Assembly: GCA_029259725.1 (NCBI GenBank) | Contig: JAJDER010000144.1 | Coordinates: forward strand, 1 to 49,240 | DNA: 49,240 bases | Origin: Planctomycetota bacterium | Lineage (GTDB): Bacteria > Planctomycetota > B15-G4 | Reading direction: 5' to 3' | Shown: positions 25,876 to 33,009 of the stretch, one piece after another | Layout of the letters: every line of letters begins with the position of its first letter | Position numbering within the stretch: the first letter of the stretch is position 1 | Program-made: the position numbers and the translations under genes | Notes under the pieces: generated by a model | Database searches by the model: none | Told to the model about the DNA's origin: nothing | What the model saw: the letters and a program-made list of their open reading frames with translations, nothing else

Positions 25876-28800
25876 TCACTCCAGGATCGGCCGCACGCGG
25901 ATGTTCCGGAACTCGACCGGGGCGCCCTCGCTCTGCAAGCCGATGGGCCCCGACGCCACCTCGCACCAGCTGGCGACGTTCTGCACCTGCCCGTTCACCT
26001 CGAGTTCGAGATCGCGCCCGTCGAGCCGGATGCGGTAGCGGTTCCACTCGCCCAGCGGGGCCTCGTTGCAGGGCAAGAGCTTCGTGGTGCGCCGTCCCTC
26101 GGTGCGCACTTCGTCCACCTCCATGTCGACCTGGCCGATGTTCCAGATGTCGCCGGCGTTGCGGTGGTGCAGCTGCGCCTCGATCGAGCGCGGCCAGACC
26201 TCGTCCTCGCCGCCGATGCGCAACAGCACGCCCGAGTTGCCCGGTTGCCCGGCGAAGCGCCACTCGAGCTCCAGCTCGAAGCTCTCGTAGGACGCGACGG
26301 TGCGCAGGTACCCCACCGGTTGGCCCACGCAGGCGAGCACGCCGTCGCCCGCGCGCCAGGTGTCGGTGACGGGCACCGACGGATCGGTGCTGAAGGCGGT
26401 CCACCCGCGCAGGGAGTTCCCGTCGAACAGCGTCTCCCAGCGACCGAAGCGCGGCGCGCCCTTGGGCTCACCCAGGAACGCGACGAGATCGGCAAGCTGC
26501 TGCGGGTCCAGACCCAGCGCGATGTTGTCGGGCATCAGGGAGTGCTGCTGCCGCCAGCGATCGACCACCTCGTCGGTCTCGACCACGTGGCGCACGCCCA
26601 GGCTGTCCTTGATCACCACGCGCGCGCCGTCGGCCAGCAGGAAGCCGGTGAGCATGCGTCCGTCGGCCAGCTCGAAGACCCAGCCCTCGTACCCGAAGGC
26701 GATGCCCGCCGACGGGTTGAGCATCGCGTCGAGCAGCTCGAGCTTGCCGTACTTGTCGCGGATCAGCGAGAGGTCGGGCCCCACGTCGCCGCCGCGCCCC
26801 TCGAAGCGGTGGCAGCTGAAGCACGCCGCCGCCGTGGACAGGAACACCTGCGAGCCCCGATGCGGGTCACCCTGCAACTGCGCCAGCTCGTGCACCGGCG
26901 GCATCGGCTGGCGCGCTTCCGGGCGCTCGAAGACCAGGCTGGCCAGCGCGCGCACGCCCAGGTCCGGGTTGCGGAAGATCGACTCGGCGACCAGCTCCAG
27001 GGTCTCCGGATCCAGCTCGCCGGTCCCCGCACGACGCACGATCCAGGTGCCGCCCTCGGGATGCAGCGCGAGCCGTTCGGCGGCCTCCTCGCGTGCATCC
27101 TCGTCGGCGTCCGGGTCGAGCAGCGTCGCCGTGAGCTCGGCCATGGGGAAGGGTTCGGGCCGGGCGTCGGCGTACACCAGGAACTCGATCGTCGCGCCGC
27201 AGTGACCCTGGATGCCGTTGTCGTCGATCGCCGCCGTGGCCAGGAAGCGCTCGTAGCCCTCGGGGAGGGCGAACACGATCTCGCTGTCGGCGTGGGTGCC
27301 GATGCCGTCGGTGAAGATCTCGCCCAGCACGTCGAGCGCGCCGCCATCGCAGTCCTCGCCCACGCGCACGCGGCCCCAGCCCGCCTCGGCCGTGAGCCAC
27401 GGGAGGTCGGTCAGCAGCAGGACGCCGGCGGGACCGACCAGGCGCGGGTTCAGCCAGTCGCCCCAGTCGCAGCCGTTTCCGTCGCCGCCGTCGCGCACCA
27501 CCAACCCGAGGTGCGCAGCGCCGGTGATGTCGATGCCCACCCGGACCGAGCGCACGCTCGCGTCCACGGGCCCGCTGCGCCAGCGCAGGTCCTGCTCGCC
27601 GAAGGCGGCGCGGTCGAGGTGGCGCGCGAGATCGAAGCGGCGCCAGTCGTTCCCGTCGCGGTGGTGCACCCAGAAGCCGGCCAGCTCGCGGGTGTCCTCG
27701 GGGCCCGCCTGGGCCAGGGCGAGCATGGCCTCGGCAGCGCTCTCCTGCCGGTGGAAGGCCAGCGCCGTGATGGCCTGCACGCGGTCGTCATGGGAGTAGG
27801 ACTCGTCGGCGGCGCGCTCGACCCAGGCGGGCACGAGCGCCGGCGGACGGACACGCCAGGCCAGCGCCGCCGCGCCGGCGCTCCACCCACCGGGCGCTTC
27901 GGTGAGTCCGTGGATCGTGTCCGGCCCGAAGTGCTCGGCGTGACCGTCCCAGGCCAGGCCGACGGCCTCGAGCAGCGTGCGGTCCTCGGCGCCGGACTGC
28001 GCGGCGAGGGCCGCAAGCCAGCGCAGCATCGGGCCGGCGGCATCCCAGGAGGTGTCGGCCAGGCCGCAGGCCAGCTCGCGCACCACCGCCGAGTCCGGAA
28101 CCGCCGAGCCCAGCGAGAACAACAGGTCCGTCGAGGTCACGCCGACCGACCGCAGCGCACGCACGGCGGCCACGGCCTGCTCGCCCTGCCAGTCGAGCGC
28201 GTCGCCCAGCCGGATCACGCGGGCCGGGCCGGCCCGCTCGGCGTCGATCCGGGCGAGCAACCAGACCGCGCGCACGCTCACGAACGGATCGGGATCGGCG
28301 AGCAGCCTCTCGAGGCCGGGTACGGCGGCCGCGCCGAAACCCTCCAGCGCGGTGAAGCCCTCCGCGCGCGCGGCCAGGTTGGGGCTGCGCAGGGCGGCGA
28401 GGGCCCCGTCCACCGTGGAGACGTCGAGCTTCGGCACGCCCGGCCGGAAGCCCGGCGGCGCCAGGCGCAGGATGCGGCCGTAGGCCTCTCTGTCCCCCGC
28501 CAGGTGTCCGCCCACGCCGGGGTCGAACCAGTCGGCGACGTAGATCGCGCCGTCGGGTCCGACGCAGGTGTCGGAGGGCCGGAAGAGCCGGTGCAGCTCA
28601 TCGTCGGGCTCGCCGTCGCCGTTGCCGTCCAGCGCACGGGAAGCGATGAGCGCGCCCACCCTGAGCTCGTAGCCGGCACCGTCGATCAGCGGCACGAACG
28701 AGAACACGCGGTTCGCGCCCGCGTCGCTGCCGAAGTAGAGCCCCTGCAGCGCGGGCATCAGCGTGCCCTCGTAGACGCAGGTGCCGGTCGGCCCGCCGGC

Positions 28801-29895
28801 GCCGGTGATCACGTTGGTCGGCGCCACGCCCGGGTCGTCGACGTGCCAGTGCGCGCGCGGGATCGGCTGCCCGGGGCGCTGGTCGGCGCGCCAGTAACGC
28901 GTGCCGTCGGCGGAGAAGTAGCCGTAGTCGCCGCCCTCCATGACGAAGACCGCGCGGCAGCCCTGGTTGCCGTCGTCGTCGTTGTCGGTCTGCCAGTGGT
29001 TGCCGAACGAATCGACGGCGACCTCGTAGTTGTTGCGGAAGTTGTGCGCGAGGACCTCGAGTCCGCCGCCGTCGGTGTCGCAGCGCAGCACCAGCCCGCC
29101 GGTGTACGCGTGACCGTCGTCGCTCACCAGACCCGGCCGGTTGTCGGCCATCTCCGGGCCGCCGCCCACGTACACGCTGCCCGAGCGCAGGCTCCAGCCG
29201 TCCGCGTCGGTGACGAGGTGCGGCCCGGCGTTGCCCGCCGCGACGACCAGTCGGCCGTCGGGCCCGAACACCATCGAGTGCACGCCGTGGTCGTGGTTGG
29301 GGCCGCCGAAGCCGTCGAGGAAGACCTCCTTGCGGTCGGCGCGCAGGTCGCCGTCGTCGTCGTAGTAGGCCCAGACCGTGGGCGAGCACGAGACCAGCAC
29401 CTTGTCCGGCAGGACGCAGATGCCCAGGGGCGACACCAGATCGCTGTCCTGCGCGAACACCGTCGAGGTCTCGGCCACGCCGTCGCCGTCCCGGTCCTCG
29501 AGCACGACGATGCGATCCCCGGCGTCGTGGTGGCGGCCCGGGTTGCGCCCGTCCCATTGCCGATAGTTCACGGCCTCGGCCACCCAGATGCGCCCGGCCG
29601 CGTCGATGTCCATGGCCGCCGGGTTGTAGAAGAGCGGCGACTCGGCCCAGAGCGCGACCTCCACGCCGTCGGGCACGACGAAGCGGTCCGAGAGCGGCGC
29701 GTCGACCGGCGCGTCGGCTGGCACGTCCGCCGGTGCGACAGCCGGTGCGACAGCCGGTGCGACGGGCGGTACCCTCTCGGCGTCGTTGCGGGCCGCCGCC
29801 GGCAAGAGCGTCAGCGCGAGCGCGAGGAGGAGCACGGACGGGCGGCGACGACGGGTGGTGGCCGTCGTCCGATCTGCAGGACTCTGGACGATCAT
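25876..29895 (-). CDS. Giant secreted PVC dehydrogenase, HEAT, NPCBM, haem-c and DUF1080 protein
   Basis: The product is about 1339 residues and exported (signal RRRRPSVLLLALALTLLPAAA). In order it has a linker of 12-bp-encoded VAPA/VPAD repeats, then a PVC-type membrane-bound dehydrogenase beta-propeller (about 70-490, with NYRQWDGRNPGRHHDAGD and NNYEVAVDSFGNHWQTDNDDD). HEAT-like helices follow (about 500-800), and an NPCBM-like sugar-binding module (about 835-930, GIGTHADSEIVF). Next is a haem domain with CFSCH at about 1025 and VGPDLS and LNPSAGIAFGYEG, and last a DUF1080 beta-sandwich (about 1140-1339). DUF1080 members hydrolyse 3-keto-disaccharides. One protein could thus oxidise a glycan, pass electrons to haem c and cleave the keto-sugar; that sequence is inference. 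ATG 29895 lies seven bases after TAGGAT; ATG 29904 overlaps that hexamer. Confidence 0.9.
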   Translation of the reverse strand: MIVQSPADRTTATTRRRRPSVLLLALALTLLPAAARNDAERVPPVAPAVAPAVAPADVPADAPVDAPLSDRFVVPDGVEVALWAESPLFYNPAAMDIDAAGRIWVAEAVNYRQWDGRNPGRHHDAGDRIVVLEDRDGDGVAETSTVFAQDSDLVSPLGICVLPDKVLVSCSPTVWAYYDDDGDLRADRKEVFLDGFGGPNHDHGVHSMVFGPDGRLVVAAGNAGPHLVTDADGWSLRSGSVYVGGGPEMADNRPGLVSDDGHAYTGGLVLRCDTDGGGLEVLAHNFRNNYEVAVDSFGNHWQTDNDDDGNQGCRAVFVMEGGDYGYFSADGTRYWRADQRPGQPIPRAHWHVDDPGVAPTNVITGAGGPTGTCVYEGTLMPALQGLYFGSDAGANRVFSFVPLIDGAGYELRVGALIASRALDGNGDGEPDDELHRLFRPSDTCVGPDGAIYVADWFDPGVGGHLAGDREAYGRILRLAPPGFRPGVPKLDVSTVDGALAALRSPNLAARAEGFTALEGFGAAAVPGLERLLADPDPFVSVRAVWLLARIDAERAGPARVIRLGDALDWQGEQAVAAVRALRSVGVTSTDLLFSLGSAVPDSAVVRELACGLADTSWDAAGPMLRWLAALAAQSGAEDRTLLEAVGLAWDGHAEHFGPDTIHGLTEAPGGWSAGAAALAWRVRPPALVPAWVERAADESYSHDDRVQAITALAFHRQESAAEAMLALAQAGPEDTRELAGFWVHHRDGNDWRRFDLARHLDRAAFGEQDLRWRSGPVDASVRSVRVGIDITGAAHLGLVVRDGGDGNGCDWGDWLNPRLVGPAGVLLLTDLPWLTAEAGWGRVRVGEDCDGGALDVLGEIFTDGIGTHADSEIVFALPEGYERFLATAAIDDNGIQGHCGATIEFLVYADARPEPFPMAELTATLLDPDADEDAREEAAERLALHPEGGTWIVRRAGTGELDPETLELVAESIFRNPDLGVRALASLVFERPEARQPMPPVHELAQLQGDPHRGSQVFLSTAAACFSCHRFEGRGGDVGPDLSLIRDKYGKLELLDAMLNPSAGIAFGYEGWVFELADGRMLTGFLLADGARVVIKDSLGVRHVVETDEVVDRWRQQHSLMPDNIALGLDPQQLADLVAFLGEPKGAPRFGRWETLFDGNSLRGWTAFSTDPSVPVTDTWRAGDGVLACVGQPVGYLRTVASYESFELELEWRFAGQPGNSGVLLRIGGEDEVWPRSIEAQLHHRNAGDIWNIGQVDMEVDEVRTEGRRTTKLLPCNEAPLGEWNRYRIRLDGRDLELEVNGQVQNVASWCEVASGPIGLQSEGAPVEFRNIRVRPILE
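29704..29763. repeat. 12-bp tandem repeat, 5 copies, after the signal peptide of the PVC protein
   Basis: Units of AGCCGGTGCGAC type (the last two identical, the first two diverged) encode the VAPAVAPADVPADAPV linker. Confidence 0.85.
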
Positions 29896-29902
29896 GCCGG
29901 TC

Positions 29903-29908
29903 ATCCTA
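29903..29908 (-). promoter_or_regulatory. Candidate -10 element of the PVC dehydrogenase gene, near-leaderless
   Basis: Minus-strand TAGGAT ends seven bases before ATG 29895, within the 21-base gap after the FecR-like gene. No -35 match is visible. Confidence 0.35.
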
Positions 29909-29916
29909 CGGACGAG

Positions 29917-30975
29917 TCAGGACCAGGGCAGCCCTTCCCAGTAGAGCGTGCGCGCGCCGCCCGCGTCGGTGGCCAGGTCCTCGGCGGTCACGCCGTCCGG
30001 AGCCGGGCGTAGGGCGAGCATGGCCGCGAGCGCCGCCTCGGCCACCTCCGCGTCGGGGTGGTCCAGCAGGTGCAAGAGCGTCAGCACGTCGTCGGGCCGG
30101 TCGGTCGAGACCACGGCGGTCAGCGCCCGCCGCAGCGCCGCCGCCTCGCTGCGCGGATCGCCGCCCAGGGCGCCCAGGCGAGCCCGGTCGAGCACGGCCA
30201 GCGCCTCTCGGAACGCGTCGGGCGCTCGGTCCCACGCCGGGGTGCCCGGTCCCAGCCCGGGCCAGGCCACCACCGAGGCCGCCGACGGCACGGTCACCGA
30301 GCGCCCCGACGCCTCGAAGGCCACCTTGCCCGCGAGCACCCCGAGCAGCGTGCGCCCGTGCTCGTCGACCGTCGCGGTGTAGATGCACCCGAGGTCCACG
30401 GCCAGCCCCGCCGGCGTGCCGACCTGGAACAGGCGCGGCGCGGCGAAGATGCTCGCGCGCAGCGTGCCCCGCTCCAGGTAGAGCAGGTAGTCGGCGTCGG
30501 GGGCCTTGGCTCGGGACAACGCCTGGACGTGCAGGCGCGTGTCGGCCTCGACCACGACCGAGCCGATGTCGCCGACGTGCACGCGCACGCGATCCCGCGC
30601 GTCGCAGACCACCGACGCCCCCGGGCCCAGCAGCGCGTCCGCATCGGCCCCGGTGATGGTCGGCGCGCCGGCCAGGACCTCGACGCGGTACTGCCCGGCC
30701 ACGCCGTCGAGGTCCACGTGCATCACCGGCTTGGCCGCGGGCCTCAGGATCTCCCGGGCGAGGAAGACGACCAGCAGCGCCGCGGCCAGGCCGGCAGCCA
30801 CGCGCACGGGCGCGCGGCGCAGCAGCATGGTCGGTGTGATCGAGGCGAGCGGCGCGGCGGCCGCGCGTCCCTGCCAACGGTGGCGTTGCAACTCGCCCTC
30901 CAGCGCGACCACCTCCGGATCGGGCTCGCCGGAGCGGTCCCAGAGGTACCCGTCACCATCCCGGTCGCGGCTCAT
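29917..30975 (-). CDS. FecR-like anti-sigma/sensor protein
   Basis: The 352-residue protein has a short cytoplasmic N-domain with an Asp-rich opening (SRDRDGDGYLWDRSG), one transmembrane helix (about 54-74, RVAAGLAAALLVVFLAREIL), and a periplasmic FecR-like beta domain containing LYLERGTLRASIF and LGVLAGKVAFEASG. A helical, HEAT-like C-terminus follows. It overlaps the ECF sigma gene as ATGA, the usual sigma/anti-sigma arrangement, so it probably holds that sigma factor at the membrane. The ligand is unknown. The PVC dehydrogenase gene follows 21 bases after its stop and is a possible target. Confidence 0.83.
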   Translation of the reverse strand: MSRDRDGDGYLWDRSGEPDPEVVALEGELQRHRWQGRAAAAPLASITPTMLLRRAPVRVAAGLAAALLVVFLAREILRPAAKPVMHVDLDGVAGQYRVEVLAGAPTITGADADALLGPGASVVCDARDRVRVHVGDIGSVVVEADTRLHVQALSRAKAPDADYLLYLERGTLRASIFAAPRLFQVGTPAGLAVDLGCIYTATVDEHGRTLLGVLAGKVAFEASGRSVTVPSAASVVAWPGLGPGTPAWDRAPDAFREALAVLDRARLGALGGDPRSEAAALRRALTAVVSTDRPDDVLTLLHLLDHPDAEVAEAALAAMLALRPAPDGVTAEDLATDAGGARTLYWEGLPWS

Positions 30976-31586
30976 GGCCAGCCCCTCCGCTCGAGTTGCT
31001 CGCGCAGCAGCTTCATCCCCCGCGTGAGGTTCACGCGGACCGAGCCGTGGGTCCGGCCCGTCGCCTCGGCGATCTCCGGACCGGTCATGCCCTCCACCAG
31101 GCGCATCGCCAGGGTCTCGGCGTAGGTCTCCGGCAACGCGCGCAGCGCATCCAGGATCTCCGGGCTCCGGTCCGGCGCCGCTGCGCCGGGGTCCACGGGC
31201 TCGACCAGCAACGACTCGGGCTCGGGCCGCCGCCGACGGAAGCGCCGCCGCACGCGGTTGCGCGCGATGGTCGCCAGCCAGGCGCCCGCGTGCTCGCGCG
31301 ACCGGAGCCGGTGCAGCCCCTTCCATGCGGCGATGAACACGTCCTGCATCAGATCGTCGGCGTCGGCGGGCGTGGTGGCGGCGAGGAGCACGGCATGGAC
31401 CATGGGCGCGTGACGTTCGTACAGCGCGGCGAAGGCGGCCCGGTCGCCATCGCGCGCGCGCTCCGCCAACCGCGTGTCCAGGAGAGGGCCCTCCGGCAGC
31501 GCCCCGCCGTCCGCCGGCTCGGCCGACGGACGGTCGGGATCGACACGGTCACTGTCAGCTGCGGACTTCGGCCTGGAGGCCGGCAT
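30972..31586 (-). CDS. ECF sigma-70 factor
   Basis: The 204-residue protein has a variable N-terminus of about 40 residues, then region 2 (FAALYERHAPMVHAV, DADDLMQDVFIAAWKGLHRLR) and region 4 (LPETYAETLAMRLVEGMTGPEIAEATGRTHGSVRVNLTRGMKLLREQL). It directs RNA polymerase to a specific regulon. It is co-translated with the FecR-like gene by ATGA overlap. Its ATG lies inside the end of the preceding secreted protein gene (32-base overlap), so all three genes are probably one transcript. Confidence 0.92.
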   Translation of the reverse strand: MPASRPKSAADSDRVDPDRPSAEPADGGALPEGPLLDTRLAERARDGDRAAFAALYERHAPMVHAVLLAATTPADADDLMQDVFIAAWKGLHRLRSREHAGAWLATIARNRVRRRFRRRRPEPESLLVEPVDPGAAAPDRSPEILDALRALPETYAETLAMRLVEGMTGPEIAEATGRTHGSVRVNLTRGMKLLREQLERRGWP

Positions 31587-32298
31587 AGTCCGAGACTCCG
31601 TAGAGCGGCCCCATGGTGCTCACGGCGGCGCGCGCCACCGGATCCTCCGCATCCTTGACGAGGTCGAACACCCTGTCCAGCGCTCCCTCGCGCGTGCTGC
31701 CCCACCAGCTGTCGAAGTCGCCGATGGCCTGGCCGAGGCAGACGGCGGGGTCGTCGGGGCGCAGCGCACAGGCCTGCTCGAGCAGGTCGCCGCCGCTGCC
31801 CGCGGTCGAGCCGCTACCGGCCTGATCCAGGATCGCGAGGGCGTAGCCCAGGTCGAACGTCGCCAGGCCCAGCTCGGCCTCGGTGTGCTTGCGCGCCTTG
31901 ACCTTCGCAAGATCCCGCTTCAGGGCCGCGACCAACACCTCGAGGGACGGAGGCTGCGACTTCGCGTCGTCGGGCGTCTGGGTCAGGTACACGGCCGCGC
32001 GGCGCAGGGTCTCCATGTGGACGAGGACCGTGTCCGTGCCGGCCAGGATGTCCTGCGTGTCGGCGACGAGCCCTTGCAGGTCGTAGTCGGGGTTGCGGCC
32101 CCAGGCCGGATCCGTGGCGAGCCAGGGCAGCGAGGCGGCCGAGCCGATGTCGATCGGGCGGCACAGGCCGGGCGGGCCGAAGGCGGTCAGCACGGGCACG
32201 GGCGCCGGCGCAGGCCCGAAGACAGCAGCCGCTTCGGCGACGGGGACGGCCAGCAGCAGGGCGCCGGTCATCGCGCAGGACAGGGTGAGTGCTCGCAT
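31555..32298 (-). CDS. Secreted hypothetical protein
   Basis: The 247-residue precursor has a clear signal peptide (LSCAMTGALLLAVPVAEA) and GGAGGA at good distance before ATG 32298. The mature part is mostly helical, with several Trp and two well-spaced Cys (in LEQACAL and AVCLGQAIGDF). The pattern around LATFDLGYALAILDQA and LEQACALRPDDPAVCLGQA suggests TPR-like helix pairs. No family was recognised. It overlaps the sigma factor gene by 32 bases, so it may be part of that signalling unit, for example as the sensed periplasmic component. Confidence 0.75.
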   Translation of the reverse strand: MRALTLSCAMTGALLLAVPVAEAAAVFGPAPAPVPVLTAFGPPGLCRPIDIGSAASLPWLATDPAWGRNPDYDLQGLVADTQDILAGTDTVLVHMETLRRAAVYLTQTPDDAKSQPPSLEVLVAALKRDLAKVKARKHTEAELGLATFDLGYALAILDQAGSGSTAGSGGDLLEQACALRPDDPAVCLGQAIGDFDSWWGSTREGALDRVFDLVKDAEDPVARAAVSTMGPLYGVSDYAGLQAEVRS

Positions 32299-32387
32299 CG
32301 ATCTTCCTCCTCGGGATGGTGCCGTGGACCGCGTGGCGCGGCCCTCAGGAAGAGGGAGTCCCGAACGACGCCTGGTGTTAACGCCCG

Positions 32388-32876
32388 CTAGTCCAGATGG
32401 CGCGTGATGCGCGGCGGCAGGAAGGCCCTGAGCGTCGCACCCATGGGTCGCGGCTGTCCCACAAGCCAGGCCACGCCGCCCTTCTTGAAGGGCAGGTTGA
32501 GCGCCGGGTCGGCGCGGCCGGTGACCAGCCAGGCGCAGAGCGTGCTCATCCAGGGTTCGTGCCCGACCAGGGCCACGCACGAGTCGTCCTCGGTGTCGAT
32601 CTCGGACAGCAGCGCGCCGTCGGGCGGCTCGGCCATGAGTGCGGACTCGACGCGCTCGCCGCCGCGCTTCAGCAGGCCGTCCATGAGCTCGGCGGTCTGG
32701 ATCGCCCGGACCAGCGGGCTGGAGACGATCCGGTCGAGCTTGACGCCCACTCCGGCGAGACCGGAGACGACCTCGGCGAAGCGCCTGGCCCCGTCGGTGC
32801 TCAGGGCGCGGTCGAAATCGGGCTGGCCGCGCTGCGCGACCTCCGCGATGGCATGGCGGACGAGAAGCAGTTCCAT
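32388..32876 (-). CDS. sixA: SixA-like phosphohistidine phosphatase
   Basis: The 162-residue protein is in the histidine phosphatase superfamily. It has LLLVRHAIAE with the nucleophilic His at residue 8, SSPLVRAIQTAELM, and the second catalytic His in ALVGHEPWM. The length matches SixA, which dephosphorylates phosphohistidine on signalling proteins. GGAG precedes ATG 32876. It is divergent from ppk, whose product passes through a phosphohistidine intermediate. A link between the two is suggestive only. Confidence 0.88.
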   Translation of the reverse strand: MELLLVRHAIAEVAQRGQPDFDRALSTDGARRFAEVVSGLAGVGVKLDRIVSSPLVRAIQTAELMDGLLKRGGERVESALMAEPPDGALLSEIDTEDDSCVALVGHEPWMSTLCAWLVTGRADPALNLPFKKGGVAWLVGQPRPMGATLRAFLPPRITRHLD

Positions 32877-32920
32877 GGGGTTCTCCGAGGGGGTGGGCCC
32901 TTTCCTCGCTCGCCGGCCTG

Positions 32921-32940
32921 CCCTGAATATGAACGCAGGG
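32921..32940. promoter_or_regulatory. AT-rich inverted repeat between sixA and ppk
   Basis: CCCTG and CAGGG flank a ten-base AT-rich core (AATATGAACG) in the 133-bp divergent gap. Next to it, TGAAAAT is also unusually AT-rich. It could be a shared operator and promoter. The arms are only five bases, so chance is possible. Confidence 0.3.
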
Positions 32941-33009
32941 TGAAAATGGTGTGTGCGTGGATCCGAAAGGGGATCTGGGCCACCGATCCCTGGCCCGCGA
33001 TCCGCCACA

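Noticed and set aside
26164-30012. A 1282-codon open frame on the plus strand opposite the PVC dehydrogenase.
   Set aside because: It mirrors the minus-strand gene codon for codon, has His/Val/Arg/Ala-rich low-complexity content and no domain, and the minus frame has clear domains. GC-rich codon bias leaves the opposite strand open.
32953-33009. GTG 32953 as the ppk start.
   Set aside because: It adds a Gly/Pro/Ser-rich segment unlike other Ppk N-termini and has no ribosome site. ATG 33010 is kept, with modest certainty.
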